From assembly GCA_903834145.1 (NCBI GenBank), contig CAILHY010000030.1:1-59083 (forward strand): a DNA stretch of 59,083 nucleotides, read 5' to 3'. Source of the DNA: an uncultured Actinomycetes bacterium (lineage in GTDB: Bacteria; Actinomycetota; Actinomycetes; Nanopelagicales; Nanopelagicaceae). Of the stretch, positions 1-8,701 are shown in pieces. A program made the translations under genes and the position numbers. Numbering within the stretch: the stretch's first letter is position 1; each line of letters starts with the position of its first letter. The notes under the pieces are model-generated. The model was not told the DNA's origin, did not search any database, and was given only the letters and a program-made list of their open reading frames with translations.

Positions 1-1
1 A

Positions 2-214
2 CATGGACTCTCCGATTTACCTATGGTTTTGCAGTCATCTGCGCGATACACACAGCAGGTCACTGGTTCGGCAGATTGGATTGGTGCTATTGCCTCTGCG
101 ATTTTCTATGTGGGTATTGGGTGGCTTTTGATTCATGCGAGCAAGAGTGAGGGATTCGAGAAATTGCAATCGGTGGCATTCAAATTTGGATTGCTCGAGC
201 AGAAAAGTACGTGA
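2..214 (+). CDS. Hypothetical membrane protein, 3' end only
   Basis: The reading frame is open from the left edge of the window to a TGA stop, so the gene is cut by the window and only about 70 C-terminal residues are visible. It holds one hydrophobic stretch (IGAIASAIFYVGIGWLLI) that could span the membrane, followed by a short charged tail. An internal ATG at 23 could also start a 63-residue protein, but I see no clear ribosome binding site for it. I do not recognise a family. The stop overlaps a GTG that could extend the next gene, so the two may be co-transcribed. Confidence 0.4.
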   Translation, partial: HGLSDLPMVLQSSARYTQQVTGSADWIGAIASAIFYVGIGWLLIHASKSEGFEKLQSVAFKFGLLEQKST

Positions 215-252
215 AAGTAAGCCATAGTTTTCTAACGAAAGGTAGGCAAAAC

Positions 253-555
253 ATGCAAACACAAATAAAAGGAGCAAACGGGAAAAGTAATTATGCGTGG
301 ATCGAAAATGGGGTCCTCAAAATGCAGTGGGAAGATTACGGAGTGGATGCTTTGGGCGGAATGGATATCGAATGTACCTTCACGATTCCCGATTCCGAAT
401 TACCTGGTATCTACGAAAGGTATGCAATCGATCCATCGGTGCCGATTCTCGAAGCATTCTCAATCATTTCCGATAGCGGTCGAGGCTCTCAATTAATCGG
501 TGAAACTATTGACGGAACGATTGCAGTTACGGAGACGTCTTACTGGCAAAGTTAA
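253..555 (+). CDS. Small soluble hypothetical protein (100 aa)
   Basis: An open frame of 100 residues starting at ATG 253, which has a good ribosome binding site (AAGGTAGG ending 6 nt upstream). A GTG at 211, overlapping the previous stop, would add 14 residues but has no such site. The protein is acidic with no signal peptide or membrane segment; its centre (FTIPDSELPGIYERYAID) looks like an ordinary folded domain. I do not recognise a family and assign no function. It follows the truncated membrane protein closely on the same strand and is followed by 170 nt without a gene. Confidence 0.55.
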   Translation: MQTQIKGANGKSNYAWIENGVLKMQWEDYGVDALGGMDIECTFTIPDSELPGIYERYAIDPSVPILEAFSIISDSGRGSQLIGETIDGTIAVTETSYWQS

Positions 556-725
556 GAAAGTCACCAATGCGGCAAATACTTTGGTTCTCATTTGCAAAAT
601 ATGATTCAGAAAGTACCTATATGTACCGATATCTAGAATATTTGAACATGGACTGCCAAAGATGGGCAAGGTAGTCTGCACATAAGGAAGAGCAACCGCC
701 CTTGGACTCGATTGAGGATTGATAG

Positions 726-1988
726 ATGCGATTAACCAGATTGCTATCACCAATCTTGATTGCTCTTTTGATCGGTCAATTCCTACTTGCGCCTAATTCC
801 TTTGCTGCCCTTGATGATGGGTATCCACCTGATCAACCAGCCCCGGGTAGAACCTGTCCTGGAACAGAACTTGGCGTGAAAACCGTCAGTGCATTTAATG
901 GGAAGGCTTTCGTATGCACTCTCGTTAATGGAGTCCAGAAATGGTGGATAGAAGGAGATCCAATCCCCGAACCAACGCCAAGTGGACCGACAGGATCTGC
1001 TGGATCTGCTGGATCTGCTGGGTCTACTGGATCAAGCGAATCTAATGGTGGGAACTCAACGGAGGCGCAGTCGGGGCCGGTATCTCATTGGCCTCCAGGA
1101 TTTCCTCATAACTATTTCTTATCTGATAAAGCAAAAGCGAAGATGAAGATCTTTACTGATATTACGTATGCAACGGATTCTCCATCTCAGAAACTCGATA
1201 TCTATATGCCTATTGGGGTGAAGAACCCTCCGTTGGTTATTTGGTTGCATGGTGGTGGCTTCATGGTTTTCGATAAAGATGTTCTGAAATATGACGATAG
1301 CGCCAAGATTTTGGAGGTTCTTATCGCCAACGGAATCGCTGTTGCTGGTATTGATTTCCGCCTTATCGATGAAGCTAAGTTTCCTGGGGCTGGTCAAGAT
1401 ACGAAGAGCGCTATTCGATATTTACGAACCAATGCATCCAAGTATGGATATAACCCAAAGAAATTTGCGGCATGGGGTGAGTCCGCTGGTGCTTACTTGG
1501 CACTTATGGCGGGGGCTACCGGGGATCAAAAGACGATCTTTGATAATCCGGCCGATCCAAATATCAAAGTATCAGCTGGCGTATCTGCCGTTATTGATTT
1601 ATTTGGTAATGCCAATTTTCGAACAATGAAAGCAAATCTCGTGAAGTATCCCTGCAGTGCAAATTTCGGTAAGACGATAACTGTTGCCGAGAATCCGTGG
1701 TTTGGAAGTGAAGCGCTGCCTGACACGCAGGTTGCGTTTGATAAGGCCAATTTGTATCCATATCTAAAAGCTCTTAAGACCTTGCCGGCCTTCTACATTT
1801 TCCACGGGGATGAGGATTGTTCTGTAAGTAAATATGAGTCCATCGAATTGAATAAAGTTCTAAAGAACTTGCATGGCAAGAGTTCTTTAACTTTGGTGCC
1901 AGGGGCCGATCATGGTGGGGCAAAGGTGTGGGCCGCGGCTGCAAGTATGGGGCCAATACTCAAGAAGTTCTTCGCAGGGATGAAGTAG
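726..1988 (+). CDS. Secreted alpha/beta hydrolase (esterase/lipase type)
   Basis: 420 residues. An N-terminal signal peptide (about residues 1-28, ending NSFA-A) points to export. Residues 30-75 form a small Cys-containing region, followed by a Gly/Ser/Ala linker (GSAGSAGSAGSTGSS, about residues 91-105). The catalytic domain runs from about 135 to the end: oxyanion motif HGGG at 175-178, nucleophile Ser253 in GESAG, a likely acid at Asp362 or Asp364 in HGDED, and His396 in ADHGG. This is the layout of the carboxylesterase/BD-FAE-like hydrolases; the substrate cannot be told. The start has a GAGG ribosome binding site 8 nt upstream. It converges on the metallophosphoesterase gene at a shared terminator. 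Confidence 0.88.
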   Translation: MRLTRLLSPILIALLIGQFLLAPNSFAALDDGYPPDQPAPGRTCPGTELGVKTVSAFNGKAFVCTLVNGVQKWWIEGDPIPEPTPSGPTGSAGSAGSAGSTGSSESNGGNSTEAQSGPVSHWPPGFPHNYFLSDKAKAKMKIFTDITYATDSPSQKLDIYMPIGVKNPPLVIWLHGGGFMVFDKDVLKYDDSAKILEVLIANGIAVAGIDFRLIDEAKFPGAGQDTKSAIRYLRTNASKYGYNPKKFAAWGESAGAYLALMAGATGDQKTIFDNPADPNIKVSAGVSAVIDLFGNANFRTMKANLVKYPCSANFGKTITVAENPWFGSEALPDTQVAFDKANLYPYLKALKTLPAFYIFHGDEDCSVSKYESIELNKVLKNLHGKSSLTLVPGADHGGAKVWAAAASMGPILKKFFAGMK

Positions 1989-2006
1989 GTAAATACCTTT
2001 TAAGGT

Positions 2007-2042
2007 ACAAAGAGGCCCCCAGTTTCCTGAGGGCCTCTTTGT
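2007..2042. terminator. Bidirectional intrinsic terminator between convergent genes
   Basis: A perfect 12-bp inverted repeat (ACAAAGAGGCCC / GGGCCTCTTTGT) around a 12-nt loop. It lies 18 nt after the hydrolase stop and about 22 nt beyond the stop of the oppositely oriented phosphoesterase gene. The stem starts in A-rich and ends in T-rich sequence, so it could terminate both transcripts. Confidence 0.85.
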
Positions 2043-2064
2043 CTTACCTAGTTTTGTAGGCTAA

Positions 2065-3162
2065 CTACGCGGCTGTGTGGACGTCTAAGTTTTCCTTGAT
2101 GAGGTGAACCTTGAATGTCCATAGGTTTTCAGCACGTGGGTCGATGATCAATTCAACCCAATGATTGAATCCAGAACCGAAGGTCTGAACACGTGTGAAG
2201 TTCTCTACAAGTGAGCCCTTGTCCTTCTCAACCAACTTGCCAGCGGTTTCATTCATTGGCATGTCGACCTGGTACCAGTGCTCGTCGCCGTTTTGCAACA
2301 ACACGGGCTTCTTGAATTTGATTGTGTTTGTCAGCAGGGCTTGCTTGACGTTTGCAAACGCTGCTGTGTTCTCATTATTAGGAGCTGCTGCATCGCGTGC
2401 ATAACCTTCCCAGTCCATGTTGGCCTGAACGACAACGATTACACCGGCAGATCCATCTGTTACTGCCTTTGCAAAGCCCTTGTTGATCCATGCAACGTTT
2501 GCTGCATCGCGTGCCTTGTATTCAACATCATCGCCATCTTTGGCTGTGTCGTTGTAGGTTTTGAAAGTAGGTGTAGCGACCGCAGAATTATTTGCAGATC
2601 CTGGAACATGAGGGATGATGTAAGTGATTCCCTTGAAAGTAAACATTTGCATTTCTGGGTACTTAGGGTCGTGCTCAATCCCAATGCGCGGGTTAGGTGT
2701 ACCAAGCTTGATGTAGGAGCCATCGGCCTTTTGGAAGAAGTTCGAACGTACAAGTGCCAAACGAGTCAATGGGTCAAATGCACCTTTAACCGGGCGGTCG
2801 CAATCAACCCATTCATTGTCACCAACGGAGTAGAAGATTGGCTTTGAGAATCTATCGAAGAAATTAGTTTTAAGAGCTGGGTATGCAGCGTCGGTGCACT
2901 TGTCGCCTTTTCCGCTCATAGTGTCGCCATCAAAGAGTGTCAGTTCAATATTTGATGCGTTGAGTGCCGCAATCACATTAGGTGCTTGTGCAGCACCTTT
3001 AGCGTCATAAGGCATATCGCCGATGAGAGCAATGCTGTATTTGTAGGCCTGAGCTGCGGTTGCCTGTGTGGCTGCAACGTTGGTGAGAACCAAAGCGACG
3101 GAGCCGATAGTTAAAAATGCGAGCGTGCGCTTAAATGTTTTCGAAGAAAGTAGTTTTATCAT
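2065..3162 (-). CDS. Secreted calcineurin-like metallophosphoesterase
   Basis: I chose ATG 3162 (365 aa) because it places a clean signal peptide at the N-terminus (MIKLLSSKTFKRTLAFL..., cleavage near ATQATAA-Q). The frame stays open to a GTG at 3273, but that would put 37 residues in front of the signal. Metallophosphoesterase-like metal-site motifs appear in order: ALIGDMPYD, LFDGDTMSGKGD, SVGDNEWVDCD (in the place of the usual GNHE) and NGDEHWYQ (in the place of GHxH). The deviations from the canonical GNHE/GHxH suggest a divergent subfamily. Substrate unknown; it probably acts outside the membrane. A CAAGAT box lies 6 nt before the start. Confidence 0.8.
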   Translation of the reverse strand: MIKLLSSKTFKRTLAFLTIGSVALVLTNVAATQATAAQAYKYSIALIGDMPYDAKGAAQAPNVIAALNASNIELTLFDGDTMSGKGDKCTDAAYPALKTNFFDRFSKPIFYSVGDNEWVDCDRPVKGAFDPLTRLALVRSNFFQKADGSYIKLGTPNPRIGIEHDPKYPEMQMFTFKGITYIIPHVPGSANNSAVATPTFKTYNDTAKDGDDVEYKARDAANVAWINKGFAKAVTDGSAGVIVVVQANMDWEGYARDAAAPNNENTAAFANVKQALLTNTIKFKKPVLLQNGDEHWYQVDMPMNETAGKLVEKDKGSLVENFTRVQTFGSGFNHWVELIIDPRAENLWTFKVHLIKENLDVHTAA

Positions 3163-3618
3163 GCGCGCATCTTGAGCATTGCAGGTGATCAGTTGGGTAA
3201 CGAATTCCCGATATTTACCTAACATCGGGTTAACAGTGTGCGCTCTTGATATTTCAAGATTCACGATAATCACCTTTGTGACGTTTCTATCAATTCATGT
3301 AAATGCCATTTAACGTTTCCATTTTGAGAACTAGTTGTTGAAGCGAACTAGTGCAAGATATTGTCACGAACTTATTCCATATAGATTTTGCACTGAGCTA
3401 CGTTAAAGATCAAGCATCCTCCGCACATCCCCACGAGGACAATGAGCGCACAAAGGTGAGCTTCTCTCGGTTGCACCAAGATTCTCTACTTCATAGCCAG
3501 GCAGCTAACCGCGACACTTGGGACGGAATATATTTTAGAAGTATCCATGCCTAGCCAGGAGGCGCAAACCCAGAAATTTCAGACTGAAGGAAATGACTCT
3601 ATTGTCTAGAATTGGCTT
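3163..3618. other. Intergenic region between divergent genes
   Basis: No convincing gene. A 67-codon frame at 3351-3554 has no ribosome binding site and no recognisable composition. The segment holds two copies of AACTAGT (3329-3335 and 3346-3352, 17 nt apart), a possible regulator site, and ends in the TAGAAT box of the downstream gene. Confidence 0.5.
3607..3612 (+). promoter_or_regulatory. -10 box, leaderless-type promoter (DUF2236 gene)
   Basis: TAGAAT followed by exactly 6 nt and the ATG at 3619. Transcription would start at or next to the start codon; there is no ribosome binding site. Confidence 0.55.
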
Positions 3619-4602
3619 ATGCCAAAACTACGGGATTTCCCCCTCACTAAGCGGCTAACAAGCAACTTCGCTGACATGTTCCGTGAGGCTGTCTCTGGCC
3701 ACAAAGATGGCAAGCCCGATTGGGTCAAGAGCATCGAAACCGGAGATGCCGGATTATTCAAAGAAGATGGTGCCGTTTGGCAAGTTCATGGATCTGCCGC
3801 CACGCTAGTGGGCGGAATACGTGCACTTTTGTTGCAAGCCGCCCACCCCGCACCACTGAGCGGAGTAGCCCAACATTCGCGCTATGAAAGTGATCCATTG
3901 GGTCGGTTAGCCGGAACAACACGATGGCTCACCATCACAACCTTTGGGTCAACGCAGGCAATTGCCCGTGAAGCCGAGCGCGTAAACAAGATGCACGCGG
4001 GTGTCTCTGGTGAATACACCAAGAAGGATGGCGCGCATGCAAACTATCGCGCGGCCGATCCTCGTTTTCTCTTGTGGGTGCACTGCGCATTTACCGATTC
4101 ATTCCTGAAGTGCCATCAAAGCTTGGGTTATGCAATTACCGATGGCGCCGATGAGTACGTGAAGGACTGGGCGTTGAGTGCGGTGCGACTTGGGCTTGAA
4201 AGTGCGCCACAGAGCGTTGCCGAACTTGAATCGTGCCTGGATGATTTTCGCCGAAATGATTTGGCTCATTCTGCGCCAACGAACGAAGTAGTGCGCTTTA
4301 TTCTTAATCCCCCATTTGGACGGGCAGCAATGATTTTCTATCGCGTGCTATCCAATGCGGCAATCTGCACGTTGCACGATAACGAATTAGCGATCTTGGA
4401 ACTCAAACGGCCTAACAAGATTTGGTTAAAGATCGCTCGAGGCATGCTTAATGTCTTTACCGCATTACTTGGGTCAGAGTCACCAAGCCAACACGTTGCA
4501 CGCGAAAGATTAGCTGGCCTGCGTAATAGTGCTTCAGCGGCTTCTAGTTCAGATGTAGAGATGGAAACTGATGTCTCTGAATCTGAATCAATAAACTCCT
4601 GA
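3619..4602 (+). CDS. DUF2236 / MpaB-rubber-oxygenase-like protein
   Basis: 327 residues matching the DUF2236 family (ER-bound oxygenase MpaB / latex-clearing-protein catalytic domain), an all-helical b-type haem-associated fold common in Actinobacteria. Family-typical stretches are VHGSAATLVGG...LLQAAHP (about residues 56-77), the arginine-rich YESDPLGRLAGTTRWL segment and LLWVHCAFTDSF (151-162); His76 and His155 are candidate haem-related residues. The C-terminus is a Ser/Glu-rich tail. The start is supported by a TAGAAT box 6 nt upstream. Physiological substrate unknown. The next gene follows after 28 nt but carries its own promoter-like box. Confidence 0.82.
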   Translation: MPKLRDFPLTKRLTSNFADMFREAVSGHKDGKPDWVKSIETGDAGLFKEDGAVWQVHGSAATLVGGIRALLLQAAHPAPLSGVAQHSRYESDPLGRLAGTTRWLTITTFGSTQAIAREAERVNKMHAGVSGEYTKKDGAHANYRAADPRFLLWVHCAFTDSFLKCHQSLGYAITDGADEYVKDWALSAVRLGLESAPQSVAELESCLDDFRRNDLAHSAPTNEVVRFILNPPFGRAAMIFYRVLSNAAICTLHDNELAILELKRPNKIWLKIARGMLNVFTALLGSESPSQHVARERLAGLRNSASAASSSDVEMETDVSESESINS

Positions 4603-4618
4603 ACCAATCTCTGCGGAG

Positions 4619-4624
4619 TATCCT
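4619..4624 (+). promoter_or_regulatory. -10 box, leaderless-type promoter (membrane protein gene)
   Basis: TATCCT followed by 6 nt and the GTG start at 4631. It suggests that this gene is also transcribed on its own, separately from the DUF2236 gene. Confidence 0.45.
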
Positions 4625-4630
4625 GAAGAG

Positions 4631-5056
4631 GTGAAAGACAAATCCCGTCTCGTCAAGAGAATTCGCTCTAAACGCGAATACTTTTGGGAGCGCGCTTGGG
4701 CAAGCACCATCATTTTCTATAGCTTTGGGGCAACCTTTGTAGTCTGGAAAGGATTGGCCAAATACGGTGTCAATCCGATCTTCTTCTTCATCATTGATGT
4801 CTGTACCTCGTGGCCTTACGGAATTGCTACCGCCAGGCTTGCTGTTGATGTTGTTCGGCGAGATTGGAAAGATGCGCGCAAATGGGCCCTTGTTGCCATC
4901 ATTACTTTCTTTACGCCTCAGGTGTATATCTTGATCGTCGCCCACCACGTTCCTAAAGATGTCTACCTCATCATCATCGCAGTCATTATTTGTCTCACCA
5001 TATTTGCAATTGTTGCGCTGATCCAGCAAATTCGCTCCACTCGCGCGAAGATATAA
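4631..5056 (+). CDS. Small multi-spanning membrane protein, unknown
   Basis: 141 residues starting at GTG. A basic N-terminus (KDKSRLVKRIRSKR) is followed by about four hydrophobic segments: STIIFYSFGATFVVW, IFFFIIDVCTSWPYGIA, WALVAIITFFTPQVYILIV and the strongly hydrophobic YLIIIAVIICLTIFAIVAL. No enzymatic motif is visible and I do not recognise the family. The segment FFIIDVCTSWPYGIATARL is distinctive. It lies after the DUF2236 gene on the same strand and converges on the alcohol dehydrogenase with 28 nt between stops and no obvious terminator. Confidence 0.7.
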   Translation: MKDKSRLVKRIRSKREYFWERAWASTIIFYSFGATFVVWKGLAKYGVNPIFFFIIDVCTSWPYGIATARLAVDVVRRDWKDARKWALVAIITFFTPQVYILIVAHHVPKDVYLIIIAVIICLTIFAIVALIQQIRSTRAKI

Positions 5057-5084
5057 AGTTGATCAGTTTGCTCCTCACGCAATA

Positions 5085-6128
5085 TTAGAGAGCAATCACG
5101 GTAATTCCTGGTGCGCGATCCTGGTCCATTGCCATCAAAGCCTCTGGCGCATCGTCTAAAGAAATTGTTGTTGCAATCAATTTTTCGGGGTGTAGTAAAC
5201 CGCTAGAGATATCAGCCAGCATCAGGGGGTAGTCCGCAGCAGACATTCCGTGAACTCCATGGATATGCAGTTCTCGTCCAATGACCGTATGCATGGCAAC
5301 GGTGGCGCGGTCTTTGATGACAACAGGGGGCAGCAATCCAATTTGTAGATGATGCCCACGTGGACGCAGAGATTGAATACATTGGGATGCCGTGGCAACG
5401 CTTCCAAGCGCATCCACGCTAACACTTGCTCCGTGACCGGTGAGTTCGCGAATGGCAACAACAGGATCCACATGTCCTGCGTTAATCACATGATCGGCGC
5501 CAATACTGAGTGCAAAAGCAAGTGCGTTGTCGGAAAGATCAACAGCGATTACCGTTGCACCCCGAGATTTTGCGATCATGATTGCGGCAAGTCCAATACC
5601 TCCGCAGCCAAAAATAGCAACAGTGTCGGTTGCTTGTGTTTGATGTACGAGAACCAATCCTCTATAGGAAGTTGCAAATCGGCAGCCCAGCGATGCAGCA
5701 ACAGAGTAGGACATAGAGTCTGGAATCTTTACGACATTGAAATCGGCGTTCGGTATCGCAACGTATTCAGCAAAAGAACCTGGGCCATCAAAACCTGGTT
5801 GCCATTGGTTGGGACACACTTGCGCGTTATTACTCTGGCATTGGGTGCACGTGCCACAACCGCTGACGAAAGGAACAGTGACGCGATCGCCTATCTGCAA
5901 TCGTGAAATCTCCGACCCAATGTCAGAAATAGTGCCGGCAAATTCATGCCCAGGAGTGTGAGGAAAATTGATGATGTCATCATCGTGACCCATCCATGCA
6001 TGCCAATCGCTACGACATAATCCGGTAGCTTCCACCTTGATAATGGCGCTGGTTGGAGCTGGTAGTGGATTTGGGCGTTGCGTTAAATAGGGAGTTAAAC
6101 CTGGTCCATCGAAAACAAGTGCGCGCAT
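5085..6128 (-). CDS. Zinc-dependent alcohol dehydrogenase (MDR family)
   Basis: 347 residues with the complete zinc-ADH signature. Catalytic-zinc ligands are Cys38, His61-Glu62 (GHEFAG) and Cys149. The structural-zinc lobe has Cys91, Cys94, Cys97 and Cys105. The Rossmann dinucleotide motif GCGGIGLA lies at about 174-181, followed by VIAVD, whose acidic residue suggests NAD(H). It would oxidise an alcohol to an aldehyde or ketone in the cytoplasm; substrate not determinable. It lies 32 nt downstream of the OmpA-domain gene, but a TACCCT box 6 nt before its ATG indicates an independent promoter. Confidence 0.9.
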   Translation of the reverse strand: MRALVFDGPGLTPYLTQRPNPLPAPTSAIIKVEATGLCRSDWHAWMGHDDDIINFPHTPGHEFAGTISDIGSEISRLQIGDRVTVPFVSGCGTCTQCQSNNAQVCPNQWQPGFDGPGSFAEYVAIPNADFNVVKIPDSMSYSVAASLGCRFATSYRGLVLVHQTQATDTVAIFGCGGIGLAAIMIAKSRGATVIAVDLSDNALAFALSIGADHVINAGHVDPVVAIRELTGHGASVSVDALGSVATASQCIQSLRPRGHHLQIGLLPPVVIKDRATVAMHTVIGRELHIHGVHGMSAADYPLMLADISSGLLHPEKLIATTISLDDAPEALMAMDQDRAPGITVIAL

Positions 6129-6134
6129 GTGGCA

Positions 6135-6140
6135 AGGGTA
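6135..6140 (-). promoter_or_regulatory. -10 box, leaderless-type promoter (ADH gene)
   Basis: TACCCT on the minus strand, 6 nt before the ATG at 6128, within the 32-nt gap after the OmpA-domain gene. No ribosome binding site is present. Confidence 0.5.
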
Positions 6141-6160
6141 ATGTGAAAGTGCCCCTCGGG

Positions 6161-8701
6161 TTAACTCAGGGAGAGAACTGCGCGGCGGTTAATTGCTCGA
6201 CCCTCTGCTGTCTTATTGGAAGCTAGCGGTTCGCGGTATCCCTTGGCCTGTAAAGTCACCGAGATTGGCATGTTAGTCAGGATCTTTTGCAAATATTTAT
6301 ATGTCGTGGTGGCACGTGCCAAGGAAAGGGCGTTGTTGAGTTTCACTCCGCCGATGGTGTCAGTGTGACCCGCAACGACTATGGATGTAAAACCTTGCGC
6401 GTACATCGTTGAGGCAAGTTTCTTCAATTGCGCCTGGGCACTTGTACTAAGTGCAGATGAGCCCAGTGCAAAATTAACAAGACCTATCTGCACAAGTTTC
6501 GCAGGAGCCTTGTATATCGGCTTGGCAGCATTACCTGCTACCCCGGTTGCACTCTTTGCAATAACTTCGAGAGGCGCCTTTGGTCCTAATAAGGAAGTAA
6601 TTACACAGCTGGCAGCAGTGGTGACACACAACGTTTTACTCAGGTAGCGAACCTCGTAACTTGCAGCCCCGTTACTGGGTGCCCAAGAAACACGGATGGA
6701 TGTTGGCGCAATAATCTGCACATTTGAAGACGTTACTGGTGCCGGTTGGCCATCAAGGGCCAAACCTTCAATATCAAGGGTGACAAGAATGGAACCGATG
6801 AGATTTGTACTATCCACCACCGAAATAGTTATGCCAAATATCCCGCTCTTAGTTGCGCTACCGGAGATCAAAGCGTTGGAACCTGAACCTTTGAAAACTA
6901 ATCCTGCCGGAAGATTTGCTGTAGTCCAGGTCTTGTATGTGCCAGACCCGCTAATGGCAACAAGTGAAATCTTGACGGCATCTTTGATGGAAAGAGAAGT
7001 TGTTCCCGTGACAATAAGAGTTGGTCCATTTGCACTATGAATCATTCGAATCAGGCTTGTGACTGATTTGGTGCCGGCCGTTGCAACAGCCCACACGTAG
7101 TAATTCGAACGGGGCGAAAGCCCGCTGACATCGGCGCTCACGCTGTTGCCTGTTGATTCAGTAACAACGCCAGGAGATGGCGTAGAAACGCTGACGCCTG
7201 AAGGAAGCGAACAAGAAGAGAGTGCGTTCGTCTCGGAAATGCAGAACTTCACTACAACATCAGCATCAGGACGTACGACCGTTGCATGGAGAGTCATCGT
7301 TTTGCTTTGTATATTCGTGGCCTCATCCAGGGCAATCGCAAGGTTTGGAATTACCGCAACGGGCCTTGGAATCGGCGTAGGTGTCACATCAGGAGCCGGT
7401 GCTGGTGTTACAGGTGTTGGTGCCACAGGTGTTGGTGCCGGGGCGGATGCCGAAGCAATGGTGAAGTGGACCGTGTAGTCAGTAGATAATCCATTGCTAT
7501 CTACAACTGTAAAGAGTGCGTCGGAGTTACCAGCAGTCGTTGGAGTCCCATCAATCGTCGCCGATCCCGATCCGACAGTCATCGTTAATCCTGTTGGAAG
7601 TGAACCAGCGAGTACATCCCATGTTGCATAAATTCCACTGCCACCCGTTGCCGTCAATGTTCCAGTTTGAGAAACATTCACTTGGCCGGAAGTCGTTCCG
7701 GTATAAAGCAAAGTGGGACCTGTCAACGTTGTAAATGTCGCAGAACTACTAGTGACTGTATTGCCCCCGTATGTCACTTGTGCCCAGTAACAATATTGCG
7801 TGCCCTGTAGCAAACTGCTGATTGATGCTGAAATGGAATTAGCGCTCGTTAAAAAGATTACCGATGGCGAGAGGGTTCCTGATGAAACACCCGAAGAAAG
7901 CGTGCAGGTCCCGCCCACATTAGCTTTAGCCAAGAGAAAGATCGGTGAAACATTTACACCGGGAAACGGAATAGTTGCATTAAGAGTGGCACTTGTCCCC
8001 TGAATGTTAGAGGCGCTCCCCTGCGTTGCCGAAAGGGCAACCAGTGTTTTCACGGTGGCGGTGTCATTTGCCGATGAATACGCGGTACCGGCACCATCTT
8101 GCGTGGCCACAACTGAGCAATCACCAATTGATGTGGGATGCACGGTGCCCGTTGAATCGATTGTGCATGTGCCTGCTGTAGCGCTAGACCAAGCGATTCC
8201 AAAACCTGATGAAGCAGTTGCGTGCAGTTGAAAATCAGGCTGCCCCCATGTGCGATCACCGGGGTTACCTGTGATTGTGACAGTTTGAGTTTTAGGGGTA
8301 ATCAAGAAAGCGACACTAGAGGTGGGTGTACTTGTGCCAATTGCATTAGATGCAACTACCGTAAATACATAGGTCGTTGCGAAATTTAATCCCGTGATCA
8401 CACAGGTCAATGTGTCCGCAGGTACGGAACAATTTGCTCCAGAAACAGCAGCGCCACTAGAAGTGTTCAACGTTGTCGAAACCCCGTACCCGGTAATGGC
8501 TGAACCACCGTCACTGCTGGGCGTAGTCCATGTGATGTTCACATTTGATGTGGCCGCATCTACACGAGCAACTTCAACCACACCAGAAGTTCCAGTGGAA
8601 ACAGGATTAGGTGCGCCGATAGGTGTGCCATCGAAAGCGCTCGCTACTGGAGTTGCGCTGCACGCTAGGACAAGCAATACAGGCAGTGCCCAACGTCTCA
8701 T
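6161..8701 (-). CDS. Secreted FN3/Ig-like protein with C-terminal OmpA domain
   Basis: 846 residues. A signal peptide (MRRWALPVLLVLACSATPVASA) is followed by an FN3 domain, a two-cysteine module ending GDCSVVATQDG, FN3-like and putative-Ig (LPTGLTMTVG...TIDGTPTTAG) modules, a Pro/Thr linker (coding about 7330-7450) and further FN3/Ig modules. The last ~110 residues form an OmpA/MotB-type domain with the peptidoglycan-binding pattern VAGHTDTIGG...N...LS..RA and a distal RAINRRAVLSLS. It probably binds the cell wall non-covalently. Its ATG overlaps the stop of the giant gene by 4 nt, so both are translated from one mRNA, and the shared modules suggest that the two proteins interact. No sortase motif is present. 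Confidence 0.85.
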   Translation of the reverse strand: MRRWALPVLLVLACSATPVASAFDGTPIGAPNPVSTGTSGVVEVARVDAATSNVNITWTTPSSDGGSAITGYGVSTTLNTSSGAAVSGANCSVPADTLTCVITGLNFATTYVFTVVASNAIGTSTPTSSVAFLITPKTQTVTITGNPGDRTWGQPDFQLHATASSGFGIAWSSATAGTCTIDSTGTVHPTSIGDCSVVATQDGAGTAYSSANDTATVKTLVALSATQGSASNIQGTSATLNATIPFPGVNVSPIFLLAKANVGGTCTLSSGVSSGTLSPSVIFLTSANSISASISSLLQGTQYCYWAQVTYGGNTVTSSSATFTTLTGPTLLYTGTTSGQVNVSQTGTLTATGGSGIYATWDVLAGSLPTGLTMTVGSGSATIDGTPTTAGNSDALFTVVDSNGLSTDYTVHFTIASASAPAPTPVAPTPVTPAPAPDVTPTPIPRPVAVIPNLAIALDEATNIQSKTMTLHATVVRPDADVVVKFCISETNALSSCSLPSGVSVSTPSPGVVTESTGNSVSADVSGLSPRSNYYVWAVATAGTKSVTSLIRMIHSANGPTLIVTGTTSLSIKDAVKISLVAISGSGTYKTWTTANLPAGLVFKGSGSNALISGSATKSGIFGITISVVDSTNLIGSILVTLDIEGLALDGQPAPVTSSNVQIIAPTSIRVSWAPSNGAASYEVRYLSKTLCVTTAASCVITSLLGPKAPLEVIAKSATGVAGNAAKPIYKAPAKLVQIGLVNFALGSSALSTSAQAQLKKLASTMYAQGFTSIVVAGHTDTIGGVKLNNALSLARATTTYKYLQKILTNMPISVTLQAKGYREPLASNKTAEGRAINRRAVLSLS
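7330..7450 (-). repeat. Pro/Thr-rich linker-coding repeats
   Basis: Short near-identical units (GGTGTTGGTGCCACA on the plus strand) encode a PAPTPVAPTPVTPAP-type linker in the OmpA-domain protein. Such a linker would hold the OmpA anchor away from the Ig/FN3 part. Confidence 0.6.

Noticed and set aside
2065..3273. GTG 3273 as start of the metallophosphoesterase
   Set aside because: It would place 37 hydrophilic residues before an otherwise standard signal peptide.
3351..3554. 67-codon plus-strand frame in the intergenic region
   Set aside because: No start signal, no domain, and composition unlike the neighbouring genes.
5349..5906. 185-codon plus-strand frame opposite the alcohol dehydrogenase
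   Set aside because: The minus-strand frame carries full zinc and Rossmann motifs; the plus frame has none.
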